The notes: generated by a model from the letters alone, not told the origin. DNA of 64,000 bases from an uncultured Spirochaetales bacterium (GCA_949288415.1 CASEKE010000051.1:49908-113907), one strand, 5' to 3'; numbered from the stretch's first letter, positions 53,541 through 62,144 are shown. Translations and numbers: made by a program.

Positions 53541-53569
53541 ATGATACAATCAAAAAAACGGCGGAGCAA
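53541..53569 (-). promoter_or_regulatory. Promoter of the dihydropyrimidinase operon, leaderless geometry
   Basis: TTGCTC (53564-53569), 17-nt spacer, TATCAT (53541-53546), then 6 nt to the ATG; no SD. Confidence 0.6.
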
Positions 53570-53588
53570 CATAAAAACGAACGTCGCA

Positions 53589-54344
53589 TCAGGGCTTTTC
53601 GGCAAGCAGAGCCATGAAGCACTCCGCACCGAGACGGGCGAAAGTCCCTTCCTGGTCCGTATCGCCATACATCTTTTTGAGAACGAAACCTGCAGAAAGG
53701 AATGCGGAAAGAGTTTCGGAAGCAGTATGCGAGAACTGGAAACCGCAGTCGTAGCGCATGCATTTCTCCCTATGTTCAGGGTATGTCAGGGGATCGAACG
53801 GCAGACGCTCATCCAGAAGTGTATCGTCCTCGAACGAAACCAGATAGTGCAGAGCCGTATCGAACCCCGAAAGCATCCTTCCCGATCCGGCCAGCACCCG
53901 GGCGCATTCCTCAAGGACAGGACCGAGGTTCCTTATGTAGCAGAACGACACCGGATTGACAATGAAATCGAACGTCCCGTCGGCAAACGGAAACGGACGG
54001 GTCATGTCGTGCCTGCAAAGTTCGTACGATATGCCTTCGCGGCGCTGTACCAACCTTTCCTTCTCGAGCATAGCTGGCGAGTTGTCGAGCACGGTCACTT
54101 CCGCTCCGAGGGCATGCAGCAACGGTCCCTGCTGGCCTCCTCCGGATGCGAGGGCCAGGACCTTCCGGCCCCTTACCCCGTCAAGCCAGGAAGGAGGAAC
54201 AGGCTTCGTGGGGGTCAGGAACAGGGAATACTCGCCTCCGACGGCATTCATGTATGTCTCGTGGCTTATCTCCATGCCCCACTGCCACCCGGAGGCGACC
54301 CACGAGTCGATAGTACGGCTGTTGAATTCCTGGTAGTCGATCAT
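53589..54344 (-). CDS. Class I SAM-dependent methyltransferase
   Basis: The 251-aa soluble protein has motif I in KVLALASGGGQQGPLLHALG, acidic motif II VTVLDNSPAML, and a motif-IV-like FDFIVNPVSFCYI; it belongs to the Methyltransf_11-like group. A tryptophan-rich start (WVASGWQWG) recalls uncharacterised spirochaete and Firmicutes methyltransferases. Substrate unknown. Good SD (AGGAG). It lies 25 nt after glyA, directly behind glyA's terminator, and shows no promoter of its own. Confidence 0.8.
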   Translation of the reverse strand: MIDYQEFNSRTIDSWVASGWQWGMEISHETYMNAVGGEYSLFLTPTKPVPPSWLDGVRGRKVLALASGGGQQGPLLHALGAEVTVLDNSPAMLEKERLVQRREGISYELCRHDMTRPFPFADGTFDFIVNPVSFCYIRNLGPVLEECARVLAGSGRMLSGFDTALHYLVSFEDDTLLDERLPFDPLTYPEHREKCMRYDCGFQFSHTASETLSAFLSAGFVLKKMYGDTDQEGTFARLGAECFMALLAEKP

Positions 54345-54358
54345 AAGTTTCTCCTGAG

Positions 54359-54382
54359 AAAAAAAAGCGGGGCAAGCCCCGC
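54359..54382 (-). terminator. Terminator between glyA and the methyltransferase gene
   Basis: GCGGGGC-TT-GCCCCGC followed on the minus strand by eight T residues; it overlaps the SD region of the methyltransferase gene. Confidence 0.88.
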
Positions 54383-54388
54383 CATGGA

Positions 54389-55897
54389 TCAGTCCTTTAC
54401 GAATTCATGCTCCAAGAAAGCAAGATCGAGTTCTGGATAGAGCAGATGGTCCTCAAGAAGCTTCTTCACCCTCTTTCTGGCATCTTCGATTATCTCCTTC
54501 GGAGCCTTTGCCTTGTTGCGGCTTGCCTTGCCGGCATTCTCTCCCTTGGTGAGGATGACAGGCTTAGCATTGCGAAGCACGGACGCCAGGATCGAAGCGA
54601 TCTCCTTCATCTCGGCATCTCCCATGCCGAGCGTAGTCACAGCAGGCGTACCGATCCTGAGACCCGATGTGTACCACGGGCCGTTCTTGTCGAACGGGAG
54701 CGCATTTCTGTTCAACGTGATTCCGCATTCCCTCATCAGGGTCTCAGCCTGTCTGCCGTTGAGGCCGAACGGAGTGACATCGAGCAGCATGAGATGGTTG
54801 TCCGTACCTCCTGTAGCGACTCTGATGCCCTCTGCGATGCAGTAGGAAGCAAGGGAACGGGCATTGTCCACTATCTTTTGCGCATATTCCCTAAACTCAG
54901 GCGTCGCGACCTCGGCATATGCCACGGCCTTGGCAGCAAGAACATGGGGAAGAGGTCCGCCGATCACGAGGGGACAGCCCTTGTCGACCGAATCCTTGAA
55001 GGCTTCCTTGCATAGAATCATTCCACCGCGAGGTCCGCGCAACGTCTTGTGTGTCGTCGTGGTCACCACGTCCGCCCATTTCACGGGATCGTAATCCCCT
55101 GTGAAAACCTTTCCAGCAACGAGTCCCGCAAAGTGCGCCATGTCGACCATGAACACCGCTCCGACCTTGTGCGCTATCTCGCTCATTCTCCTGAAATCTA
55201 TTTTCCTCGGATATGCAGAATAGCCTGCAAGCAGGATCAGGGGTTTTACCTCCTCCGCCTGGCGCTCTATGGCATCATAGTCGAGAAGTCCCGTATCCTC
55301 GTCGACGGTGTACGAATATGCATCGAACATCTGGGCCGAGACGTTCTGCCTGTAGCCGTGCGTCAGATGTCCGCCCGAATAGTAGTCGAGGCCTAGGATT
55401 CTCTGATTGTGGCAGGCCTCGCGTATCCTGTTCCAGTCATCCCGTGAAAGATCTCCGGGATTCGAGACTCCCATCTCCTCGAGAGAAGGAACCTGGACCT
55501 TGGCGTTGAGAATCGCCCAGTATGCGCAAAGGTTTGCATCCGCACCAGAATGAGGCTGGACATAGGCATGCTCTGCACCGAAGACCTCTTTTGCCTTCTC
55601 CACCGCATAGGCCTCTATTGCATCGACGTTGTCGCATCCGGCATAGAAGCGATGGAAGGCGAATCCCTCCGCATACTTGTCCGTCAGAAGATTTCCCATT
55701 GCACTCTGCACGGCGAGGGACGAATAGTTCTCGCTTGCGATAAGCTTGAGATAGTTCCTCTGATCTCTGAGCTCCTTTACGATTCCCTCCGCCACCTGCG
55801 GAGCGACTTTCTCGATCATCGTGAGGGAAGAAACGTACTGGAGCATTCCGGCACTCTTTTCCCCTTCCTTAGCAAGATACTTCTCGAGAGCGTTCAC
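54389..55897 (-). CDS. glyA: Serine hydroxymethyltransferase, long spirochaete-type
   Basis: PLP enzyme that converts serine plus THF to glycine plus methylene-THF. Key segments: LIASENYSSLAVQSAMGNLLTDKYAEG, HSGADANLCAYWAIL, VDMAHFAGLVAGKV and the PLP lysine in TTTTHKTLRGPRGG. At ~502 aa it is ~80 residues longer than E. coli GlyA, with extra N-terminal residues and an insertion near residue 150. The GTG at 55897 is chosen: GGAGG is 5 nt upstream and the promoter -10 box (55928-55933) excludes the TTG at 55927. Confidence 0.94.
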   Translation of the reverse strand: MNALEKYLAKEGEKSAGMLQYVSSLTMIEKVAPQVAEGIVKELRDQRNYLKLIASENYSSLAVQSAMGNLLTDKYAEGFAFHRFYAGCDNVDAIEAYAVEKAKEVFGAEHAYVQPHSGADANLCAYWAILNAKVQVPSLEEMGVSNPGDLSRDDWNRIREACHNQRILGLDYYSGGHLTHGYRQNVSAQMFDAYSYTVDEDTGLLDYDAIERQAEEVKPLILLAGYSAYPRKIDFRRMSEIAHKVGAVFMVDMAHFAGLVAGKVFTGDYDPVKWADVVTTTTHKTLRGPRGGMILCKEAFKDSVDKGCPLVIGGPLPHVLAAKAVAYAEVATPEFREYAQKIVDNARSLASYCIAEGIRVATGGTDNHLMLLDVTPFGLNGRQAETLMRECGITLNRNALPFDKNGPWYTSGLRIGTPAVTTLGMGDAEMKEIASILASVLRNAKPVILTKGENAGKASRNKAKAPKEIIEDARKRVKKLLEDHLLYPELDLAFLEHEFVKD

Positions 55898-55927
55898 CTT
55901 GACCTCCGATTGTCTGAATATAGCCAA

Positions 55928-55956
55928 AGTATGCTTCTTTAGGCGATTTTACTCAA
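55928..55956 (-). promoter_or_regulatory. Promoter of glyA
   Basis: TTGAGT (55951-55956), 17-nt spacer, CATACT (55928-55933), giving a short leader with SD GGAGG. Confidence 0.55.
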
Positions 55957-56050
55957 CACGGAATATGGCAGATTTTGACACTGCGGATGGAAACGAAGAC
56001 GAAGGAGAGATTCTTGCTGGAAAGCTCACGACTGCAACAAGGCACGACAA

Positions 56051-56079
56051 TTGACAAGACTGGCCGCCATATCTATACT
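56051..56079 (+). promoter_or_regulatory. Promoter of infA
   Basis: TTGACA (56051-56056), 17-nt spacer, TATACT (56074-56079): near consensus. Confidence 0.85.
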
Positions 56080-56105
56080 GTCTAAAGAATTGACAAGGAG
56101 AGACA

Positions 56106-56324
56106 ATGGCAAAAGAAGAAGCAATCGAAGTCGAGGGAGTTGTAAAGGAAGCCCTGCCGAATACCATGTTCCGCGTGGAACTCCAGAACAAGCTCGTAAT
56201 TCTCGCACACCTTTCCGGAAAGATGCGCAAGCACTACATCAGGATAGTTCCCGGTGATACTGTAAAGGTAGAGCTGAGCCCGTACGACCTCACAAAGGGA
56301 AGAATCGTCTACAGGGAACGCTAG
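56106..56324 (+). CDS. infA: Translation initiation factor IF-1
   Basis: The 72-aa OB-fold factor starts [19 protein letters not shown] and contains [26 protein letters not shown] and [18 protein letters not shown], matching IF-1 throughout. It binds the A site of the 30S subunit. SD AAGGAG precedes the ATG, a consensus promoter lies 30 nt upstream and a terminator follows, so it is a single-gene transcript. Confidence 0.97.
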   Translation: MAKEEAIEVEGVVKEALPNTMFRVELQNKLVILAHLSGKMRKHYIRIVPGDTVKVELSPYDLTKGRIVYRER

Positions 56325-56341
56325 GTACTGTTCATGATCGA

Positions 56342-56367
56342 AAAGGACTGCAGAAGTCCTTTTTTTT
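56342..56367 (+). terminator. Terminator of infA
   Basis: AAAGGACT-GCAG-AAGTCCTTT-type hairpin followed by a T-run. Confidence 0.85.
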
Positions 56368-56395
56368 ATGCCTCGGAAACCATCCAGGGGCAAAA

Positions 56396-57763
56396 TCACT
56401 TCTTCAGTATTATCCAGAAAGCTCCGCTTCCACCGAAATTGAACGGAGCCTTGGAGCTTTCGCTGACATCCTCGCTGGCTGCAAGAATCGACGAAACCAG
56501 GTTGCGAACCACGGGAACGCCCCCGTCGCTATGAAGACCTTTGCCGGTTATGATGCTTATCTTCCTTATGTGGTTGCGTCTGCATTCGGAGATGAAACCG
56601 ACAACAGCCGCCTTCGCCTCATCGCCGGTGAGGCCATGCAGATCCAACGTGGCCTGTGGCATCATCGTCCTAAGCTGGCTTATCGTATACTCGCGACATC
56701 GGGGGGCATCGTCTCCCTTTTCCTCGAGCATCTCTTCGAACGTCCGGGGTAAAGATGTACCCTCTTCGGGATGCTTTACGGCTTCCTTCCCGGCGTCGAT
56801 ATCCTCCGCCTTTGGCTTTTGTTTACCCCTTTTCGAAGTTAGCTTGCGGGATTCTCCGCCGTAGTAGGAAGAAAGTATCTCCGAAAAGTCCTTTGTAGGC
56901 CTGTAGGGTGCGCTTTCTCTCGTATTCTCATCTTCTTTCGCAGCCAAGTCGTTTTTTTCCGGCTCGTCCTCGGTCTCGCTCCGGACAAAGGAATCGTTTC
57001 CGCCGAATATAGACCAGGATGCCTTGGGACTGCGCTCCTCATCATCCGCGCAGACTCTGAAGAACCGCTTTGGACCGTCCTGCGGAACGTCGTCGGCCTC
57101 GCAGACCTCTTTTGCGTTTCCTTCCGCGCTCCCGACTTCTTCTGCAGTGCGGTCTTCCGTCCGTGGGTGCGTCACGCCATCGAACTCGTCCAGCATCTCC
57201 GCAAAGCTCCTTCCGAGTTTGACTCCGCTTCCATGGACATATTTCGAAACCTTTCCATTAGGAGATTTCGCAGTTGCCTCACGAGGCTTCTCTTCCTCTC
57301 TAGCTTCCGTCCTTCTTTCTCCCTGAAGGCCCTCATACTCCTCGAATATTTCTGCAAAGCTTTTTGTCGGTTCGTAGGGTTTTGATACTTTTCCTTGCGA
57401 GGTCGGAGACTTATTCTTCTTTACTCCGCCTTCCCACATGGCCAATATCTCCCCGAAATCCTTGCTGACCTTCTTTTCTGTACCCCGATCGGCCTTGCCG
57501 CGAGGCATGCTATACGGATTTCCAGTCCTCTCGTAACTCGAAAGGATATCTGCAAAAGATGCTCCTGGATCGTAGCCTTGGACTATTTCCGAAGGTTTTT
57601 TCCGCCCATCGCTTTCCTTGCCGGGCAACTTCTTTCCTGCGGACTTTTCCGCCTTCTTCTCCTTAAGGACAACGTCTTTGAACGGGCTGAACTCGTCAAT
57701 GGACTCATCCTTCCTTCTGTCGAAAACCTGCTGAGGTACAACTTTCCTCTGCTTCTTTCCCAT
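56396..57763 (-). CDS. Smr-domain protein with six copies of a short linear motif
   Basis: The C-terminal ~90 of 455 residues form an Smr domain: ATLDLHGLTGDEAKAAV (LDxHG motif) and SIITGKGLHSDGGVPVVR. Smr domains nick or bind nucleic acids and occur in MutS2-linked and ribosome-rescue nucleases. The first ~350 residues are charged and probably disordered, with six copies of a motif like [KR][SD]FxE[IM]LxxYEG at about residues 69, 103, 135, 186, 292 and 342. The ATG at 57763 overlaps the stop codon of the CBS-ACT gene (TGATG). Confidence 0.82.
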   Translation of the reverse strand: MGKKQRKVVPQQVFDRRKDESIDEFSPFKDVVLKEKKAEKSAGKKLPGKESDGRKKPSEIVQGYDPGASFADILSSYERTGNPYSMPRGKADRGTEKKVSKDFGEILAMWEGGVKKNKSPTSQGKVSKPYEPTKSFAEIFEEYEGLQGERRTEAREEEKPREATAKSPNGKVSKYVHGSGVKLGRSFAEMLDEFDGVTHPRTEDRTAEEVGSAEGNAKEVCEADDVPQDGPKRFFRVCADDEERSPKASWSIFGGNDSFVRSETEDEPEKNDLAAKEDENTRESAPYRPTKDFSEILSSYYGGESRKLTSKRGKQKPKAEDIDAGKEAVKHPEEGTSLPRTFEEMLEEKGDDAPRCREYTISQLRTMMPQATLDLHGLTGDEAKAAVVGFISECRRNHIRKISIITGKGLHSDGGVPVVRNLVSSILAASEDVSESSKAPFNFGGSGAFWIILKK

Positions 57764-58407
57764 CACTCCTCTCCCAGATCCGTGAATCCGGCGGTGTACG
57801 GACCGAGAAGCTCCTTGAGTTCGGCGATGCTGGAGCCATGCACCTTGAGAGTGCATATCACCTTATCTGGATCTTCGTCGCTGAATGTACATAGGCTTAT
57901 TATGGAAATGCCATGTTCGTAGAGGCACCTGGAGATATCCGCTATCGTACCTATCCTGTCCACGACGACAAACGAGATTCTTGTTCCGTAATGTCTGGCG
58001 CCGAAGAGCTCCATCATGATTTTGAACATGTCGCTCTTGGATACCAGCCCTACAAGCTTTCTATCCTCGACGACCGGCAGGAAGCTTATTCCCTGTGTGA
58101 CCATGATTCTGGCCACTTCCTCTATGTCGGTCCCGGGACCGATCGAAACCACATCGCTCGTCATGAGCCTGTCTATGGTGAGATTGCTTACCTTGTACGC
58201 CATCTCGAGAAGGGAAATGTTGCCATCCTCATGAAGAGTGGCCGTGAGGATATCCTTCTCCGTGATAACCCCTACAAGATTTCCTTTCTCGTCAAGCACC
58301 GGCACTTTCTGGACATTCTCGTTCTTCATCAGATCGAGGGTTTCCACAGCAGTCATGCTGGTTCTTGCTACCACGGGATTCCTGGTCATCCTTCTTTCGA
58401 TGGTCAT
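57763..58407 (-). CDS. CBS-pair and ACT-domain regulatory protein (AcuB-like)
   Basis: A 214-aa cytoplasmic protein. Two CBS motifs (MTRNPVVARTSMTAVETLDLM and DRLMTSDVVSIGPGTDIEEV) fill residues ~1-135 and an ACT-like domain (RISFVVVDRIGTIADISRCLYEHGI) follows. Such proteins sense adenine nucleotides and amino acids; AcuB affects acetoin use in Bacillus, but no acetoin genes are here. SD AAGGAG before the ATG at 58407. Co-transcribed with the Smr gene. Confidence 0.85.
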   Translation of the reverse strand: MTIERRMTRNPVVARTSMTAVETLDLMKNENVQKVPVLDEKGNLVGVITEKDILTATLHEDGNISLLEMAYKVSNLTIDRLMTSDVVSIGPGTDIEEVARIMVTQGISFLPVVEDRKLVGLVSKSDMFKIMMELFGARHYGTRISFVVVDRIGTIADISRCLYEHGISIISLCTFSDEDPDKVICTLKVHGSSIAELKELLGPYTAGFTDLGEE

Positions 58408-58476
58408 ATGGACGCTCCTTATCTTTTTTTGATGATAACCCCAAACCAAACGGATAGTAAAGATACTGGACGAGAC

Positions 58477-58505
58477 TTGAGGAACAACAAAAAAATGTGT
58501 ATCTT
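58477..58505 (+). promoter_or_regulatory. Promoter of the NusG paralogue, leaderless geometry
   Basis: TTGAGG (58477-58482), 17-nt spacer, TATCTT (58500-58505), then 7 nt to the ATG at 58513. Confidence 0.6.
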
Positions 58506-58512
58506 CTCTCAT

Positions 58513-59073
58513 ATGCCGTACTACATTCTCTTCAGCCGGTCCGGCAACGAAGAAGATACGCTGAAGCATCTGAAACGACGTGTGAAAGACCTCGGACTCG
58601 GCATCGAATTCAAAATCATGAAGCGAGAGATGGTCAATATAAAGAACGGTGCCAAGCTTCTGAAGACCTACAACGCCCTGCCGGGATACATCTTCGTGAA
58701 GTCCGACGACGAACTGTGTCCGGATACGATCGCAAGACTGCTCTCGCCTTCCCTTGTTTTCTATTTTCTCCACTACCACGACGGGTCGATCATGCTGCAG
58801 AGAGACGACGAGAAATTTGCGATCGGAGTCTTCGAACTGCCGAAGGTCATCACATCGGACAACGTGTTCATAAGAAACGGAGACACCGTCGAAATCGTGT
58901 CGGGCGCCTTTACGGCGATAAGAGGAAGGATTCTCAAGGTGGATCGCAGAAGAAGCCGAGTGGACGTCGCAATCAGCTTCATGGAGAAGGAGATGAAGCT
59001 CACTCTGCCGTTCAATGATGTCGCCGTCAGAAATGATGAAGGCAAGAGCGAAAAAGAAGCTGGGGAAACTTGA
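58513..59073 (+). CDS. NusG-family antitermination factor, LoaP-like paralogue
   Basis: The 186-aa protein has an N-terminal NGN domain (MPYYILFSRSGNEEDTLKHL, ALPGYIFVKSDD, the part that binds RNA polymerase) and a C-terminal KOW domain (GDTVEIVSGAFTAIRGRILK). It stands alone, whereas housekeeping nusG normally sits between secE and rplK, so a specialised paralogue such as LoaP is likely. LoaP-type factors act on leaders of long polysaccharide or metabolite operons. The ATG at 58513 is used; in-frame ATGs upstream lie in the promoter. Confidence 0.8.
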   Translation: MPYYILFSRSGNEEDTLKHLKRRVKDLGLGIEFKIMKREMVNIKNGAKLLKTYNALPGYIFVKSDDELCPDTIARLLSPSLVFYFLHYHDGSIMLQRDDEKFAIGVFELPKVITSDNVFIRNGDTVEIVSGAFTAIRGRILKVDRRRSRVDVAISFMEKEMKLTLPFNDVAVRNDEGKSEKEAGET

Positions 59074-59098
59074 AATTATCTTGTTTTTCCTCTATATT
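59070..59098 (+). promoter_or_regulatory. Promoter of tRNA-Arg
   Basis: TTGAAA (59070-59075), 17-nt spacer, TATATT (59093-59098). The -35 box contains the stop codon of the NusG paralogue. Confidence 0.75.
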
Positions 59099-59107
59099 GA
59101 TTAACGC

Positions 59108-59181
59108 GATCCTGTAGCTCAGCTGGATAGAGCGTCCGCCTCCTAAGCGGAAGGTCAGCAGTTCGAATCTGCTCAGGGTCA
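59108..59181 (+). tRNA. tRNA-Arg (anticodon CCT)
   Basis: Cloverleaf by eye: acceptor GATCCTG/CAGGGTC, D-arm GCTC-AGCTGGATA-GAGC, anticodon stem TCCGC/GCGGA with loop CTCCTAA (anticodon CCT, reading AGG), T-arm AGCAG-TTCGAAT-CTGCT, discriminator A. The 3' CCA is not encoded (TGG follows). A consensus-like promoter precedes it and a terminator follows directly. Confidence 0.95.
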
Positions 59182-59182
59182 T

Positions 59183-59211
59183 GGCCTCCTGAAAAGGAGG
59201 CCTTTCCATTT
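59183..59211 (+). terminator. Terminator of tRNA-Arg
   Basis: GGCCTCC-TGAAAA-GGAGGCC followed by TTTCCATTT. Confidence 0.75.
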
Positions 59212-59542
59212 CCGGAGATTTGCCTTCATCCTGAAGCCGGAGACATCGGGACGGAAAACGAGGCACCCGGCCGAGCCTCATGAACGATCTGTAAGATATG
59301 CTGAGAAGCTCGAGCCTGCCCGCATCCGGCACACCGTCGTTAACAAATATGGAAAATCCTATTTTCCCACCGCTTCTCAAAAAAAGGGACCTTGCGACCG
59401 GAAACGGCTGAGTGGACGAAAAAGAAAAGCTCTCCGTCCGCAGAGAGACTGTAGACGTAACTCATCGGTACGGGTAAACCGCCCAAGGAAAGCACGATAT
59501 CTGGGGCCTCGGCAAGGAGTGCTCCCTGTCCCGTCTGCGCAT
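59205..59542 (-). pseudogene. Frameshifted pyridoxamine 5'-phosphate oxidase-like (NimA-type) pseudogene
   Basis: No single frame codes through, yet pieces in different frames join into a recognisable flavin-binding PNPOx-like protein: MRRRDREH (start of the family), then APDIVLSLGGLPVPMSYVYS and HSAVSGRKVPF, then after a slip at an A7 run (plus strand 59379-59385) SGGKIGFSIFVND and ISYRSFMRLGR, and probably a further shift into RPDVSGFRMKANL. At least two or three frameshifts are needed and the product is shorter than usual (~110 against ~155 aa). It follows topA on the same strand. Confidence 0.65.
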
Positions 59543-59584
59543 GGCAAGCTCGATATTGTTCACGAAGGCAGGAATACCTCTGCC

Positions 59585-62119
59585 CTATTTTCTGCGTCCA
59601 CTCCCATTTTTCTTCCTCGGGACGAAGGATCTGGCAAGCTCCGCCGCTCTTTCGGCAGTCACGCTATCAGGATTCTTTTTCTCCTGCTCGCTGAGCGGAA
59701 TGTTGTTCCGGCCCCACTTTATATATACACCGTAACGGCCGTCGACAAGCTGAAGCTTCTCTCCGTCCACCTCTCCCAGCTCCCTGAGCACCTGGTTTCC
59801 GGCAGCCTTTTTGGGCTCCGCAAGCTTTCTGACCGTCTCCATAGAAGCCTCAAGAGGTTTGAAAACCTTGTAGTTGGAACCATTGTAAGCCACATAATAG
59901 CCGTATGGTCCCAGCCTCAGCTCCGCCTTGCCGTTCTCATCCTCGCCAATGACCTTGGGAAGGGAGAAGAGAAGATCGACTTCCTCCAGTGAGAGCGTAT
60001 CGGCCTTGGCGGTCTTCGGCGCATTGGCCGTAGCCCCGTCACAGATTCGACGGAGGAATGGTCCGAACTTGCCTTTCTCGAGGGCATAGCCCGGAGCGGA
60101 GACAACCTCGTCGCCCCTCTGCTCGTTCCTCTGGAAGCAGATCTGCATAGCATCGTCGTCCGAGAATTCCCCGGGGAAATACTGGCTTTCGTTGATTCCT
60201 GCATTCTCCGCAGCATCAGGATCGTCGCTCGGATGGAAGCTGATATACGGACCGAACTTGCTGATTCTTATCTGATAGGAATACTGCCTGCCGTCGTGGA
60301 CGAACCTGTAGCTCAGTCCTTCGAGCTGCAGATTCTTGCTATCACCTATCCTGACAGTGCGGGAGACGGAGGAAAGATCCGTCTTGAGACCAGGGAAATC
60401 CCCTTTTCCCTTCCAGAAATCGTCGAGATACTTCTTCTTGCTCTCCTCGCCACGTGCTACCTTGTCCAGGCCGTCCTCCATGTTCTTCGTGAATTCGTAT
60501 CCGACGTAGAGGGGAAAGTTCCCCAGAAGGAAATTGGCGACGAAATACCCCGTGAACGTGGGAACGAGGCTGTTTTTGGACTTGAGCGCATACCCACGGT
60601 CGAGTATGGTCGAGATTATTGTGGCATATGTGCTAGGACGGCCGATTCCTTCGCTTTCGAGCATCTTTACAAGAGTCGCTTCGTTGTAGCGCTGCGGCGG
60701 CTCGGTGCTGTGGGAGGCATACGATGCGTCGACTACAGTCCTTGTCTCGCCCTCCTCAAGCTTAGGCAACATGCTTCTTTCCTCATCGTCGACGAGATCC
60801 TCCTCGCCTTCCGTGGAAACCGAGTACACCCTCAGATATCCGTCGAACAGTATCGTCGTACCACTTGAGACCAGCCCGTATTCACCGCTCTTCAAGTGTA
60901 CTGTCGTGGTACTTTTCCTTGCTTCGGCCATCTGGGTCGCTATCGTTCTTTTCCAGATCAGTGTGTAGAGCTTGAGCTCGTCGCCGGAAAGCCCAGTATC
61001 CTTCGGAAGCCGGAACGTGTCTCCCGCAGGCCTGATCGCCTCGTGCGCCTCCTGGGCCACCGCACTCTTGGCGCTGTAGTTTCTCGGCCTGTCGCTGAGA
61101 TAGTCGTCACCATAGAGGGACAGTATCTGGGAGCGGGAAGCGTTGATGCATTCCTGACTCAGCGTCGGGCTGTCCGTTCTCATGTATGTTATGAAACCCT
61201 GCTCGTAAAGGCTCTGGGCGATACGCATGACATCGCGGACCCCCTTGCGAAGCTTGCGGGAAGCATCCTGCTGCAATGTCGAAGTCGTGAACGGGACCGA
61301 CGGGAACTGGGTCTTCTCGCTGCACGATACCGAACTTACCACGGCATCCGCACCCTTGAGGGCATTGCTTATCTCCGCGGCCCTCTCCTGGGAAAGCACG
61401 AGATAACCTTTTTTTTCCTTGCCCGTCTTCGGGTCGAAGGCTTTCTTGTCTGCGACTGTCATGTCGCCTACGCTTTCCAGTCGCGCCTTGAAATCGCCCA
61501 AGTCCGCCTCAACCGAAGCGTAGTCGGCACTTATGAATCTCCTTCTTTCGTTCTCCCTGTCAACAAGGAGCCTTAACGCAGGAGACTGCACACGTCCTGC
61601 GGAAAGCGCGTTCTTTCCGAGCTTCTTGGAGACTATCGGTGAGATTCCGTACCCATGCAGACGATCCACGACACGTCTTGCCTCCTGGGCATGGACAAGA
61701 TCCATGTTTATCTCCCTGCAGGACGAGAATGCATTGCGGATGGCACTTTTGGTTATTTCATGGAAGACCATACGATATACGGGGCACTTGGGCTTGAGCT
61801 CCTTGAGAAGATGGTAGGCTATGCTTTCTCCTTCACGGTCCTCATCGCTTGCGAGCACCAGCTGCTCGGAGTTCTTCAGTTTCTCCTTCATCTCCCTGAC
61901 AAGCCGTTCCTTGTCGGCCGAGAGCTTGTCGTACTCGAGCTCATAGTCCTTGTCGACGTCAACTCCGTAGACGCCGCTCGAGGGAGAAACTGCAAGATCC
62001 TTGATATGACCCTTGCTCGCCATCACCGTGCAGGACGAAGGCAGATATCTCTTTATTGTCTTGGCCTTTGTCGGGGATTCGACGATGATGAGTGTATTCT
62101 TGTTCGGGTCTGCTATCAT
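59585..62119 (-). CDS. topA: DNA topoisomerase I
   Basis: Type IA topoisomerase relaxing negative supercoils. The Toprim domain shows IVESPTKAKTIKRYL and the metal-binding DEDREGESIAYHL; the catalytic tyrosine is in GFITYMRTDSPTLS. IGRPSTYATIISTIL is another signature. The C-terminus carries repeat domains (LRLGPYGYYVAY, LVDGRYGVYIKWG) instead of cysteine zinc ribbons and ends in a basic tail. 844 aa. Promoter TTGACA-17-TATTTT lies upstream. Confidence 0.96.
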   Translation of the reverse strand: MIADPNKNTLIIVESPTKAKTIKRYLPSSCTVMASKGHIKDLAVSPSSGVYGVDVDKDYELEYDKLSADKERLVREMKEKLKNSEQLVLASDEDREGESIAYHLLKELKPKCPVYRMVFHEITKSAIRNAFSSCREINMDLVHAQEARRVVDRLHGYGISPIVSKKLGKNALSAGRVQSPALRLLVDRENERRRFISADYASVEADLGDFKARLESVGDMTVADKKAFDPKTGKEKKGYLVLSQERAAEISNALKGADAVVSSVSCSEKTQFPSVPFTTSTLQQDASRKLRKGVRDVMRIAQSLYEQGFITYMRTDSPTLSQECINASRSQILSLYGDDYLSDRPRNYSAKSAVAQEAHEAIRPAGDTFRLPKDTGLSGDELKLYTLIWKRTIATQMAEARKSTTTVHLKSGEYGLVSSGTTILFDGYLRVYSVSTEGEEDLVDDEERSMLPKLEEGETRTVVDASYASHSTEPPQRYNEATLVKMLESEGIGRPSTYATIISTILDRGYALKSKNSLVPTFTGYFVANFLLGNFPLYVGYEFTKNMEDGLDKVARGEESKKKYLDDFWKGKGDFPGLKTDLSSVSRTVRIGDSKNLQLEGLSYRFVHDGRQYSYQIRISKFGPYISFHPSDDPDAAENAGINESQYFPGEFSDDDAMQICFQRNEQRGDEVVSAPGYALEKGKFGPFLRRICDGATANAPKTAKADTLSLEEVDLLFSLPKVIGEDENGKAELRLGPYGYYVAYNGSNYKVFKPLEASMETVRKLAEPKKAAGNQVLRELGEVDGEKLQLVDGRYGVYIKWGRNNIPLSEQEKKNPDSVTAERAAELARSFVPRKKNGSGRRK

Positions 62120-62144
62120 ACTTCCATTACTCCCTAGTTTCTAG

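Noticed and set aside
55965..56054. 29-codon frame MADFDTADGNEDEG... on the plus strand between glyA and infA
   Set aside because: No SD, very short, and it runs into the infA promoter.
57913..58512. 200-residue N-terminal extension of the NusG paralogue
   Set aside because: It is antisense to the CBS-ACT gene and crosses the promoter; NusG proteins begin at the MPYYILF segment.
59027..59380. 117-aa minus-strand frame across the tRNA gene
   Set aside because: Only its first half matches the PNPOx-like pseudogene; the rest is antisense to tRNA-Arg and its terminator.
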